A stretch of 64,000 bases of DNA, taken from NCBI GenBank assembly GCA_009869945.1, contig WIXG01000124.1, positions 124,001-188,000 of the forward strand. Reading direction: 5' to 3'. The notes under the pieces were generated by a model. The model ran no database searches, was not told the DNA's origin, and saw nothing but the letters and a program-made list of their open reading frames with translations. A program made the position numbers and the translations under genes. Of this stretch, positions 13,115-27,000 are shown in pieces. The stretch is from Mesaphorura yosii (Eukaryota > Arthropoda > Collembola > Poduromorpha > Tullbergiidae). Positions within the stretch are counted from its first letter, which is position 1; each line of letters opens with the position of its first letter.

Positions 13115-16100
13115 TCACAGGGTCAGGGTTCCTCGCAGCAAATTCGCCGTGCATTGAATAAGTAATACAGTCACAACTCGTACCAAATTCCAACTTCCCA
13201 AACCCAATATAGCTGACGCGCCTCCACCACGAACTAAAAATAGAGAATGTCAAGAATGAAATCAGACAGAATGTCGTGCGGTATTGGCACGTGAATCGTG
13301 CGAAATGCTTCAAAATGGACTCTGAGGAATTGCCAGTTTGTGACAGTTCTGCTCGAGGTCGAGCCTGGCGTGGAGAAAGTTTTCGACCTTTAATAATAAA
13401 TTATTGCTTCCCGTGACTCACCTGTGACAAGCGCAGAGGAGTTATAGACGAATGGACTCGGCGTGAAGTTGGCATTGTATTTATTATAGTAATTACTGTA
13501 TCTACTGCTTGTACCCATGACTGACGATGAAGAGTGCTGCTGCTGCTGTGAATCAAATCGGTAGTTATTATCTGAACCTGCTAAACTTGTCTGAACTCTT
13601 TTGGAACCACCGAGGATTTTCTCATCCCCGTCTTGCCAGAACAGCGTCGAGATGCTCGCCTCGCACCGCACTTTCGCGGTACCACGCGAACCAAAGTGGT
13701 AGGGCGTTAGTCTTATTCGTAACCGCTGAGATGAGATCATGAGTGAATATTCTTCCTCGTCATCAGGGAATAGAAGTCTGTCAGTGCCTGCAGGAACCGG
13801 CGGAGATGAAATTACATATGGGATGTCGACCTAAGTCATAAATGAACAAACGTTTCAATTATTAAGTCACGGAAAATTTTGCCGTGAAGATTGAACTGAA
13901 ATAGAAAGTCCACACTGCACGCGCAAGAAAAATGTGGGGACGAAGGGCAAAAGGAAAGGACGAAAGGAGATCATAAATCAGGGCATTCATTACAAATTCA
14001 ACACAAAAATGAAACTTTCAGAAATGCTATCGAATCTTAACAGCGGTATTCATTACGAGAACACATACAAAGTTCGAATAATGTTCATTATAAATTGTGT
14101 TACTTATGACGCAATATTTTACTTTGGAAGACTGCAATTTTCTTCTCCCGTTGCTGAACCATATTACTTATTTATTCGGCAATGCAATGACTTTTATTTC
14201 TTTGTCGGCCAAACTGGCGACGAAAATGAAGAACCCATTCTGAGAAAGTGGTGTGCCATGTACGGCGGCCCGTATTTCTTTGTCTCGGGAATCTGTTTGG
14301 GTGTGAAAGACAAGACCTCACTTAAGGATCATGCAGAGAAAGTGCGAAACTTTTGAATCTGCAATGCTAATGTTTTTATATACAAAAGAATAATGCCCGA
14401 CCATCCTTGTGTCGCTTTATCACTTTCTTTGTGCCCGGTCCCGTGCCGTGCCGTGTCGTATCAAGATGAAAAGCCGCTACGACAAGAGTAAGAGGGAAAG
14501 TGACATACTCAAGTTCGCCACGCACTACTGCGAGGCGGTGCTGGCAGTACTTACACGTTTCCTCATTTCCTTCCTCCACCAGGATACAATATTGCAGTTT
14601 CTTTCTCCACTTTTTTCCTTTTTTCTATTACTGCTTCATAACTTATGTAATGCATATGTAAGTGGTGCTCTGCATGGATGCTTATTGTCAACTTTTATGA
14701 AGATGCCCTGTACGGGGTAAGCGAAATCGCTGCTCATGGTGTTTTCGCCCTTTCTCCGTCACAGAGGCACTAATTTGCTCGCAGAATGTGAACCCTGTAC
14801 CCACTTCTAATATATTCTTTCTGTCACACCGTCGCACTTTCCATTGCCACTGCTACTTTGAAATTCTAAAGTCACACATACAAATGTATGCTTATATTAC
14901 TTGAATATTTCATATTGTACTTTTTATTTCTGAACTCATTCACTTCTTCTGCCGCTATTCTGCAATTCTGCAATGTGTTAGCGTTGGCACTGTCCGGGCA
15001 TTGCCGCCTGTCTGCCCGCAACAGGCCAGCAATATTATCATTTCTCTTCCCTTCACTTTTATGGCTGCTGCATTATTATTTTTACGAGTCCAAAGTGCTG
15101 GAGACTGAGTCATGAATTTGGACGCGAACGTGGACAGAAATGAATGAGTCTAATGCTTCATGCTGGTGCCGGCGCCGATTTGATGTGTTCGTCGCTCAAG
15201 ACGTGACCGTAAAAGAATAATAAAAGATTTGGCATGGGAAATTTTGTGGATTGCTCAGACGGAAGTCGGGCATCTCACTTAATCTGAAATTGCTTCAAAG
15301 AAAGAATCTTATTGTTGAAGAAAATGGAACATTGATGAAAAGGGACTTCCGCTTTCCCTTCAGACTACTTCATGCAATAATTGAATATAATATACTGAAT
15401 AATTCAATTACTCGTAAAATTATGGATCATAATGGATCACCATTAAGGTATTAGAGCAAAGAATAGGCACACTTTTGTTCTAGAGTCAATTACTGTGCTT
15501 GCACGGGTTTCCTTTTTCGGGTGCTTTCTCGTTTGTGCCGGTACACCCAAGCAACAGAACTCTACTGCTGACTACTGCATACTGCACCGCGTTGTTGTAA
15601 TGAAGATGGAGTGTAAATTGGTGGCAAGTTAAAGGTTATGAAAACGTTGAGAATGTAACAGGGACACAGTTAAAGTGAAGTCAGAGCAGGGGATTCGATT
15701 TGATGGCATTTATGCGGTCGCGTACTTCCCACTACTTATACTGACCATAAAAGACAGCAGCAGGGAAACAGAGACAGAGAAAATTGAAGAAAATGAGTAT
15801 GATGGTTATCATTACGGAGAAATGAAATGTACGCGGAGGAGACGAGAGAAGAGGCTGTAATCCAATGATCATATAAATCAAAAACAATGGGACTAGTCGA
15901 TAGGAATGTTATAAGGTAGGCTTAGTTGAAATATGCATAGTTTTCCATGCTGCCTTCCCGGCTGCTGCTGCTTGAGCATTCCTCCACATTTTGTGACTAG
16001 AAAAGTAAAATCATGCAAAATCAGGCAGGCAATGTGAGGAAGAAGAATGAGAATAAGTTTAAATGGCTCGGTCTTTAGTTCAGGAGCAGCAGGAGCATAT

Positions 16101-18063
16101 TTGCATTTTATATTTCATACTCGTACAGTCGTCCTGGAAAGGGAATGTGACTTTTGGATGGTATTATTAGTCGGAGCACTGCAGCGCCAGAGAGAAGTCT
16201 TTATGAGTGTATTTGGTTCATTTGAGTCTTTCTGAGGTGTTTTATGCCTTGCCTTGACGGTAGAAATCTTGTCAAAATGCACTCGCATACAACCACAGGA
16301 TGGAGAAAGAGAAGAGACGGGATTGAACAGAAAAACGTTCAGCATAGAATAACATTTAGGAAATAGAAAGAAAGGAGAACACTTACTGGCAAATCATTGA
16401 TGTACCATTTCAAATGGGCTGGTGGAAATGATTTTGAAGATGTGCAGTTCAAGTCCAGAATATCGCCTACTTCGTATTCAGCCTGCAGGTTTCCAGTGAT
16501 TTGTGGCCCTTCCGTTGGCAAATCTGAAAATATTGACCCACAAATTGTTTAAACTCAGACGTGCTCGTGAGCTTGTGAACATAAACGCGCGGCATGAATT
16601 GGCGGAAGCATGAAAAACCTTTGCAATTGCCACTTCTAGTTGTATTGTGAACCATCGCTGTAGTGCAGCGTGTGAACACTGTAATTATTTCATTATAAAC
16701 ACGTTCTAACGACGATGAATGAAATTATAGGTCAAAGCTCTGCAAACTGTGAACTTCCATCACTATTCATACGATTCACATATTCAGTCGTATCACTATC
16801 AAAGCACAAAGACTCGTACAGTGATAAATACCTTCCAATTTGCTCACAATTTAAAGGAAGATGAGGCTCATCAATTACATGGACACGGGCATTCAGGTGG
16901 ATTTTGCACACACCTGAAACTTGAATGGTCTATGTGTACATGGACGGAAAGATTTGTATCGCATCACATCATCCAAAGCTCTGCTGAACTAGCTGAGCTG
17001 GTTCTTGATATAGTTGGCATATGGTTTACTCAAGCCCAACTCGCATAAAGTGCGGAATAGGCATGAGTTAAATTATTACGCCAATTTTTCCTTCGGTTTT
17101 CTTCTCAAGGCTCCATGCGAAGATTTTCCTTACTGGGTTCTTTGCCTCCTGACATAGTTTATTCGCGACAGTAGCCGTAAATTCAAAACTAAGCCAAATG
17201 ATTGCCTAAATCAAGTTTACTGGGACATGAAACTAAATCAAGAAGCTGGGACACTAGGAAAGTGGTTAAGAATTCAATGTGGTCGAAACTGAGGATAATG
17301 ATATCATCATCGCCGCTTATCACGGCCGTTCCGTTTTGGAACGGTAGAGTTGAGGAAGTAAAGACTATGATGTAAAGTGTGAAAAAGTGGGGACGCAGAA
17401 AGTAAATCTGTATTCATTCAAGTCTCAAGAATTGAGAGCACTTGCGCTTCCCATGTTTTTTCCACGCCACGATCGCATGATACACGGTTACGAGTTGTGG
17501 GACTACTTGTCACGAAATACAGAAGAGAAGAGCAGTGGAGAAAGTAAACTTACGAACAACTGTCATCCTTCCTTCGCCGTGCACCGTGAGGAACTTAGGT
17601 GCTTCCGCCGACACTTCACATTTATAGACGCCTGTTGATCTCAAATTCAAATCTTTCAGCACAACTGCTTTCGAGTCCGACTCCTCTATCTGTTGGCATA
17701 CAAAATTGAACGGATTCCAAGAGTTGGCTGGAAAACTTGGTAATTGACTTAAATAGTGCCTTTGCACTTACAACCACGTTGATGCCATCAACTTTATGAA
17801 TTCTTATGGGCGGTTTGTATCGTGCAATGTACCTGCAAAAGAAATTCAGTTCTCAAGCCAAATAGCCAATCAAGCAAGCAATGCATGAATATTTGGCACG
17901 TACGTGAAGAACTCCTCATTATCCTTATACCATTTGACAGCGTAAAGGCGTGCGTCCGATCCGATTCCAAGGTCGAAATCACATTCGAGGATTGCTCTCT
18001 GATTCTGATCGGCCAACTTATAATGAGGCACGTGGACGCGGGACAGCTTCAGCGACTCCGCCA
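13115..18063 (-). CDS. Beaten-path (Beat) family two-Ig protein, 5' end not found
   Basis: Beat proteins are secreted or membrane-anchored immunoglobulin proteins that act in axon guidance and synaptic partner choice, with Side-family receptors in Drosophila. Six exons join in phase: 17904-18063, 17772-17832, 17554-17689, 16387-16523, 13422-13830 and 13115-13233. Ig1 has Cys in AILECDFDL, the Trp in VKWYKDNEEFF, and GVYKCEVSAEAP. The linker VVHLPTEGPQITG is diagnostic of the family. Ig2 has LDLNCTSS, LKWYINDLP and KVRCEAS. A Gln/Ser/Tyr/Asn-rich stalk follows. The last 30 residues run from VRGGGAS into a hydrophobic tail (VVTVLLIQC), suggesting a GPI-anchor signal. The first exon found begins with two bases of a split codon (phase 1), so at least one upstream exon carrying the signal peptide is missing. 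Introns are 71-188 bp except two of 1.0 and 2.6 kb. I cannot assign the Beat subgroup. Confidence 0.9.
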
Positions 18064-21000
18064 CTGCAAAATAAATCGAAGACTATTAGCTGCATAAATG
18101 CATTCAAACGATCATTTCCAATATTACTGGCTAAAGTGCAACCAATGCCAAACAGCCAAATTCAAAATCGATGCTTGATTTTTGATTTATAGCATAGTTC
18201 TTGCAATTGAGAATCCACAGAGAATCTATACAGAAAGCGGCGCGTATCTGTGGCACACATTGCATGAAACACAGGATCAATTTCAGTTGAAAGAGCACTT
18301 CAAAGCGCGTCTTTCTCTACCAACGGAAGTTGCCCACGGATTGTCACTCATTTGAATCTGATTGATTTTGTTGATATAAAGTACATCAAGCCTGCAAAGA
18401 CTAAAAACTTTAGCATTACCATGCAAGCCCTTCAACATTGCAGCATGGAAATGAGGCTTTTAAGTATTCAGTCTCTTAATTCTGTGTGGAGCTTTTAGCG
18501 TGTAGTCAGCGACGGTATTGCTTAGTTATCGCCAATGCCAATGCAAAGCCGCATCAATGCCAGCCAGCCATAGCACAATGCGATCCTGTTGAGACTCCCT
18601 ATTTAGCGGATTATTATTATGTAATGTATAATGTCGCCATTACTGCTGTACTTAATGGTCTGGAAGTAATAGCGAAAATATCTAATCTTTAGCAAGTAAC
18701 TCCTCAAAACAAGCACTGCCGCCACCACACCGACTTGAGACTCTCTTTCACATTTCACGAAAGAGACTAAATTAGCCCCGGTAAAACAGTGCAACGATAC
18801 CACCGCGCCGCACTAAATTGGCTCAATCTATTACTTGCTGTATTAGGTTTTAGCCTTTCGCATGGCATAGACTTTGCTTTTCCATGGATGCATAGCAAGT
18901 AGAGAGCAAGGCAGTGGCAATGGCATTATTACTGTTATTATTGCAACTAAGATTCCTTTCTCCACTTGCTCATTACTGTTCCACGTATTCAAAGCATTTC
19001 ACTTTCACTTTGCACCGGGCCGGAGTTTCTGGTTCTGATTTCCAATCCTCGCCTTCTTCATTACTCGATTCGTTTCTGGTGGAGGTATTATTATGTCTCA
19101 TCAACTTTCTATTGGCACGATATGAATCGTGAATCCTCTTTCATTCGATCCTGATTTCCCTTTCGATATGAACACGAATATGAACTCGAATACTAGAAAG
19201 CGTCTCCTCAAGTTTATTGATGATGATGTTAATACCAACTAATTTAGACACAAGTGCAGCTCCGAACGATGAATACAAGATTATGTCTTGAATAAAATAT
19301 ATTAGATCATGGCATATAATTATGCCTTACATGAGTCGCAACTCAAAAGCTTCTTTCCACCGACAAAAATATGGAAATAAAATTATACAAAATAACAGAG
19401 TTTAGTGCGCTGTGGCACTCTGAAAAGGTTCTGTTGACATTTCGCATTATTATGCCTGGTTATTTGGCATTCATCTCCCCTTTCTCAAAAATAAATATTT
19501 TGATCATGGCAATCAAATGAATGAGACTCGTTAAGCCTTCCTCTCCTTTTCTCCATCGCTCTACCTTCCTGCATGCGTTGAGCTGATCAGAGTATACGTT
19601 TTCACATGTAGGTTGGATGTCGAATTCAGGCTTCCTAGATGTCGATTTTTGCAAAATTCTCTGTCCCTGCTATCTCAAAATGTCAAAGTTACAAAATCTG
19701 TAGAGCAATTTCAACGACGCGTTCGTGAGGCCAAGATTTTGAATGTGATTATTCAGGATCAATCCTCTTCAACTACTTCAAAATCAAAATCTGTAGCTCA
19801 CTAAGGATAACAGGTGAATCGCCACCATTTCCTTTGCACAGGCAACCGGGAAGGTTCAGCGTTCTCCTTGTTACAAAAGTTGAAGCTGAACGCTGAACGT
19901 GCGCTCATATCATAGAGTAATAAATACTAATAAGGAAGCCGACGCGTGCAACGAACGTGTGCAACCCATACTCAAGCCGTGCAACAGGGGAAGGGAGAAA
20001 GTTCAAGCAGCAGTAGTAGTAAGCTTTGAAAGGAAGTCTTTGAGGAATTTTCCTAAATATAAATAGAAAAGCACAAAGTGCACCTCACAAGTCAGAGCAA
20101 AGCTTTTCTCTCTGACTCGTACGGATATTTTTGTGGACAAACCTGATCCAATTAGGAATATAATAACCATAAGAACTCTCATTATGGACTTTTGCTTTCT
20201 TCTCTGTCAGCTTCTATGTTGTCGTGATACGCGGTCGCGTGCACGCTTTCCGGGTTGGTCTTTGTGGATATCGAGGATCAGATCAAATTAAATGTTAGCG
20301 TACACTTTCCTTTATTCAGCTTGTCAGCTTCTTTTTATTAAATGCAATCTCAATGTCGACGTTTTCTTCGCTTCGTTTGGTGATCTCCCTCACTTCTTCA
20401 AAGCTTTTGTTGACTGATGGTCACATGATCCCACCATATTGAAGTCCTGATTGCGTTTCACCTGATTAACATACTTGACCTGATGCTGAGTTGGATTCGG
20501 AATGACTTCTAATTGAATGTGTATCAAAACTTTGACTCTCTTCTTATTCAATCCAGTAATTGTACAAACGAAATGAAGGAAACTTTTCACTTTGTCTTTT
20601 CCTTATCCGACACTGTCGAGTGTTTCTATTTACAAACTAAATGTGTTCCGTCTTACGGAATTCAGAGAACTGAACTTACGGTGCTCGTATTGTGTAGTGT
20701 AGCACAACTATTACGTATTTTGACAAGTTGAAGAAATGCCAAGTGTATCACTCTAATGTAATGTTATGTAAGATAAATCTGTCACTTTGAGTAGTTGCAG
20801 CGGCAGCAGCGAAGTACGTAATGCACTAGTTAAGCAACGGGTACGAGACAAGAATGGAGAGAACGACGACGGAATGGAAACAAAGAGAAAACTGTCAATG
20901 AAATACGTAGAAGCACACTTTCGCTTTCACTTTTTGCTGGTGCTGTTCCGTAGACTGGCTGTTACTTTGTCTCTCTTTTGTGTACGCTCCACTTCTATTG

Positions 21001-24000
21001 TGATTCAATGCACTGACACTTTGCTCACATACACACGAGAAAAATTTCGTAATTTAATTGTTAGCTTTTTTCAGTGACGCGACAGTAGCATATGCATAAT
21101 GTGTTTTAGATTCTTTTGTTCTCAGAGATGACAGCCAGCAACGATGAGGACCACTGACTGAAGTGCTTTTTTAATTCAATTCTACGCCAAGCGACGCGAC
21201 GGTCTCACTTTGCCACTTACACAACCAAAATACGACGGAGACTAGCCTGGAGATTTGTCTCATCAAACACTCTTCTTTTGTTTGCCAGTTTTGCGTGTTG
21301 TGAAAGAAATTAGCGTTAATTACGTTCAAAACCACTTAAATGCTTGGCTTTGTCTACCTCGAGCTGGTCTAAACCCGTAACCATTTTTTAATCCTTGAGC
21401 GGTTGAAATCAATATGTTGGATTACCGGAAGTGTGGACTTGACGGTATTCGTTAATTCGTTATTTGATGATTATGTAATCTGTTCGGTCCTGCCGCTACC
21501 CGCGGCTTACTTCCCTTGGCCTTGGCACCTGTCACATTAATAATACGTACGAATGGACACGTACAAACACAGGCTAGACTCTCAGTGCAGTCGAGGTGAT
21601 GATGGTGGTGGTGGTACTGAAAGCATGGTGATGAAGACTAGAACTGCGCTGACAAACTAATACCTGTGTCTCGCCTTCCCCTCTCTGTTTTAAAGACTTT
21701 GGACTTCACATTCGCACATCGTAAAAGAATGAGACAGGAAGAGACAGCGAAGGGAAAGCAGCACACAGGCTTGGCGTTGGGGAAATGCAAGAAACACGCT
21801 CATGTGTTGCGTGTACGCTGTAGCTGCTTGCTTGGCTCTGTTGCTTTCCTCCGTTACAAAATCAGCAGGCAGAACTTTAAAAACACCTTTTCAGACAGGG
21901 AGAGAAAACAATTCTTGCTCGTTCCGTCCGCCCGCCTGTACTTTATGCTGAGCCATGTCCTTCCATTTTCACCTTTCGCACCTTAACCTCATGGGTCGGG
22001 CACCTTGGCCCTTCCGCCTCTCTGGTGCGTGAATCCTGGTGAAAACTGAAAACATTCACGGAGCAATTCTTGTCAATTTAAGTGCATGCATGGCTGGAAA
22101 CTCGAATGAATGAATCTCTTGTTGACAAATTGTCAATTGTCAAGGAGTAGGCAAAATCCACGAGTGCAATTCATACATTTTACAGAAAGCCGAAGAGTAC
22201 AAATGCTGGAACTGAAACGCTTGGGCAATTCAGTTCAGGATACAAAAACAAGCGCATAAATTGACTTGATGGTTTCCATCTGGGATTTGCATTGTTAATC
22301 TGCATACTACTACAATGTATCGCGGGCCCACAGAAGAGATACGGGGTCACTCAGTGGCGGCACATTTTATGTATAAGTAAACATGCATCGGTGTCAAAGA
22401 CGGCCGAAAACCGAAACAAATTATTTTTTACAGTTTTCACACATACGCACGAGAGTCGACTCAAAAGCAAGCGTGGATGGAGCGAGTTATTTCATACTGG
22501 CAGGCCAGTGCTGCAGGCCATGCAATATGCAGTGGATAGTATGGACGGTCTCTGGGTCCTCATAATTTCTGGTCTCTCGCTCTTGCTTCGCAGAATACGG
22601 AATTCAGAATGATTTCACTGTACACGAGAGTTGCTCAGCTCAAGACTGCGTTTTCAATTTTAATCTGTACTGGAACGTATGGTTCTGACTGTTCAATAGG
22701 CAGACATTTTCGCCTCGAATACAGAATTATAAGGGTAAAGAAGAGTGCGAGATGCGCATTCGTACTGGAAAAGCGTTGCAGTGGTGAATTATTGCCTCTT
22801 CATTTTGATATATGGCTCTCCTGTTTGCTCATAAAAATGGTGCGCCGGGTCTTTGATGGCTTGTGACAAATATTTCTTCAATCAATAATATCGCGTTCGA
22901 GGGTTTACTTTATCTTGTCTCTGCACGTCAATAATTAGCAGAGAAATAAATGAAACGGTGTGTGGAATTCCGGTAATGGACTTGGAGAAGAATTTGGGCC
23001 GAGCACCTTCCGTCCTGTTCGAAATAAAAATTCCAGTCCAAGGCGTTGGCTGGTTTGGCCAGCAGTTCCGGAGAAATGAAACCAGAATTTACACTTACCC
23101 ACATTAAATTAAGTGAGTTGGAGTGAGAATATGATTGTTACGTCTAATCTTGATTGCTGTTTACGGCAAGCGTAACGGCACAGCCTTTTGAATTGCACAC
23201 GGCGCGTTACGAAGTTTAATAATTAATACTTTCAAAGCCAAGGAAGGAAGCAAACTGCAACGACAAGTGGTAAACCTTTTGTTTGGCTAGTGTTTTCACC
23301 ATTAAATCCCATTTCACTCATCACTTGGGTCGAACTGTCATTCAAATTCTTGTGCGTTTTGAAAGTAATGCGTTCAACGTTCCAAGAGCGTATGGTCATG
23401 TAGAGAAGCTCAAAAGTTCATGACTTTGCATGTGCATTTAATTTTCATGACTTCTGGCTGCTCTTGGTCGTCTCCACCTGCCATCACCATCAATTCAAGC
23501 AGATAATTATCCCACTTATATTTTATTCAGCCATGCACAAACATTTCCGCAAGTCACATGCGCAGTTTCTAATTTATTACCTCTTGCCAGACAGAAAAGC
23601 GACGCGATGGCTAGAGCGAAAGGTCTTAATTCCTTTCACATCGATGATACAACGAGGGAAAAGACAATAGCATAAATAAACTGCCCCATGATTGCAGCCT
23701 GCTCGAGCGTGAGTTCTGCCTGAATTATGAGCCAATTTAGAATTGCTTTGCGGTTCTTGTTGGACAGCCAACGCTTTAAACAGAACCATCAATTGTGAGC
23801 CTTTTGGACAAAAATTTGACAATAAATATTAAATTTGCCAACAATTGGCTTTGTTCAGATGTTTGGCTAAAGAGAACACAAAAAATAAGTTCCTTAATAG
23901 CGTACCATGTTGGAATTAAAATGATTACGGCAATCATTCGTCAATCAACCAAACAATGTCGCGTGGTTCAATTTTCTTCAACTTGATACTCCACTTCCAT

Positions 24001-27000
24001 TGCACTACTATTTGATATTGACTTGTTGCAGTATTTGTTTCGTCCAGGACATTGCTAATGCATTGAAAGCTTATGATATGAACGAGCATTAAGATAAAAG
24101 CAAGCAACGTGGGACAACGTGCTAGGAATTCTGACTTGAATGAGCTGTGTCCAATTCTAAGAATCGCAAAATTCTGAAAAATTTATCCCAAATTGGCTTA
24201 TCCTGCGGCAAGTACTCACCAAATGTGAAGCGTCTTGTCACCTGACACGTTAGAATCGCTTCCTGAGGTTTGTTGCGATACCCGAAAATATGGTCAACGC
24301 GACTTACGCCATGGCCCATCGGCCCATGTCATAATGGAGTTCATCTGCAACGGATTTCTCTTAGCATGTGCTCGCGTGCGGCATGTCAATAATTTAAAGT
24401 GACTTCCGCAATCGTGCGCCTAAAACACTATAGCTGAAACGGAGTGTAATTCTGAAGAGGTGAAAGAAAGGATTTGATTCTTTGAGTGAATTTCTTCCCT
24501 CATTTTCACATTACATGTCCGAGTTACAATTTTACTTTTATTTGCACAAGTACTTATGTACAGTCGCTTCCATCCCTCAGCAAGCCTTTTCCTGTAGTTC
24601 ATGCCTTCATGACTCTTGAAAACCCCAAAGTAAACATATCCATTATATCCGTAGCAGAATGAATACCTTACTTAGTGAAGTATTACTCGTGGGCTCAATT
24701 TTATTATAAGATAAGCCACCGATATAATAATAAGCCATAATAAGGCTTTGTGAGGAAAGAAAGACTCCAGAGAACAAATACAAACAATTTCCACGCGCAT
24801 ATAGCACAGTGACCGAAGAGTCGAGACGGATCCAACAATATAATCTGCACACGAGACTGTTCGGGTCTCAATGCTCGTGTTGACAACAGAAATCGACGGC
24901 AACGACAGCGATCAAGTGCTTGACACAAAGTGGTACAAAAAGATGTATGCCATGCCACAGCGCACTGCCTGCAACTAGTTTCCAGCTCTCCGCCTCGATA
25001 TTTGCAACTTTCTTCTTCTCCCTTGTTCGTACTCTACTTTTTATCTCCTCCAACAAATCTCTTTGTAAACAAAAGATTTTTCAACTTCCCTCTTCCTTAT
25101 CTTGATGATATTCTTAAATAGAGTGGACGGACTGTCCCAATTCAGTTGGGAGTGGATCGACACGGAAATTTGTTGCTTCTAATCCTATTCTTTCCACAAG
25201 TTAGCAAGTTGGGATTGCAAAATCCCATATGAATGCCTGCACAATATTGATTAAAATTCGCAACCTCGAGACATTATTGCCTCCTTTATAATTGGTTTAA
25301 TTTTTGCTGCTGATTGGTTAAGTACGGCTACTGATTGGGCGAAAGAAATATTTCCAAGAAGGCTCTAGAGCATGCCGCGACAGAAAGAGGCGTCTTTCGC
25401 ACTCCTTGCTCGTCTGAATAATTTTCAGTTCCAACCTCCGCCAAGGAACCGCGAGTTTATTACAGGAGGCAATAACCGGCAACACGAATAAAATGTAATC
25501 ATGTGAAATATTGAGCAGGCGAAGCAAACAGAACACAAATGCAAACCAAAACAAAAATTGGAAAATTGTGGAAAGAATTGAATGAATGGGCGAAGAAGTC
25601 GCTTTCTATTCATACACACTTATTTCACTTTTCTCATCTGATTTCTTCCTTACGCACTTTCCTCGCGTAGTGGTATGGTTTCTTACCCACGAGGTCTGAG
25701 TTTTGTGTGTTCCACTGCCGGCTTCTTGCCTCCGACTCTAAACTTGGTGAATTTATTTTATGCGTGTAATGGAAAAAAGTATGTCGAATTGTAATAGTTT
25801 ATTTGCGTAACGTAGAAACGTACTTACCTCAATAACACGGCCAGGAGCATGTCGCCAAGTGCTGAAAGCCTCGGCCGCTCTGTGTATCGAGCATTAAGTG
25901 ACTACATTTGACATTAGAACGTAAGTCGGTCGCAACAACAGCAACGAAGGCAGTCAACTTGAGCTGAGCAACGGCGGATGAAGTGGAATGAAGAAAGAAG
26001 TAGACGAAAATGGAATAAATTGCATCTCTTTACGCGCACATAAGCGCACTCGCAGTGCATTGCATGTGAAAAAGAATTGGACACATAAATAAAGGGCAAC
26101 TAATGCAATAAGAACCAGAAAATTGAAAAAGGAAACCAGTGCGAAGTAGTCCACGTCCATGTCCATTTTCTTGCTTTTCACACTACATTTGCAGGGAAGA
26201 GAAGGAATGCAGCAGCAGGATAGACCACACGGGATTTTGATGCATGTACCTTTTGCCGTGGAACAAGGGTTCGGGGTCACGTTCAAAAAGAATTACAGTA
26301 CTTCGTGCAGCTAAGAAGCAGGAAGGGTGCATATTGAACAGGACAACGAAGCGGGTCGTGCGATGTGATGAAATGATGATGAAATGTAAAGTATGTTTTT
26401 AGGAAGTGTGAAAGCATGATTTTCTCTCACCATCCCACTCTTATTCGTGATTGTTGTTGTTTGAAGAGTATGAATGTGCTCCATTACCGACTCAGAACAA
26501 AAATACAGCGTGAAAGAAGAAAGAAAGCATATTTATTCACAATTCATGCCTTCCCTTGCATTGCCTTAGCCCTGGTTGTTTCATTGTGCTGTCACTGCCG
26601 TGGTGGATATTTACACTTTTAATCTAATCTGCAAATGCATATGCAAAGTGAAAGAGCCCATTATTGCACCGGCACCACCATTATGCACTCGTACTTAGCA
26701 CATCGACGCAGGAGCAAATGCATCACGTTAAAAATTAAAGTTCAAAGCAGCAAGGAGCACGTTTCGAGTGACAAGTTCAAATTGCGTGCATTAATTTCCC
26801 GTAATTCAAGTGCAGCCATCAAACATGCGATGCATTCATGCTTTACCCACCTGGAGTGGTGCAGACATTGCACCTGAACTGCAAGACAAAGAGACAAAAT
26901 CAGAAATATATGAAGAATGCACCGTGCACAACGCGAGAGACAAAGCGAAATAATGCTTTATTTTCTTCCTTTTTCTGCGATTCCTTTGTTTTGCTTTCTC

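Noticed and set aside
24303-24339. Short minus-strand stretch with acceptor and GTAAGT donor, frame MNSIMTWADGPW, as a possible Beat first exon
   Set aside because: The phase fits, but the peptide is not hydrophobic and cannot serve as a signal sequence. It cannot be joined in frame to the MLLAVLL candidate.
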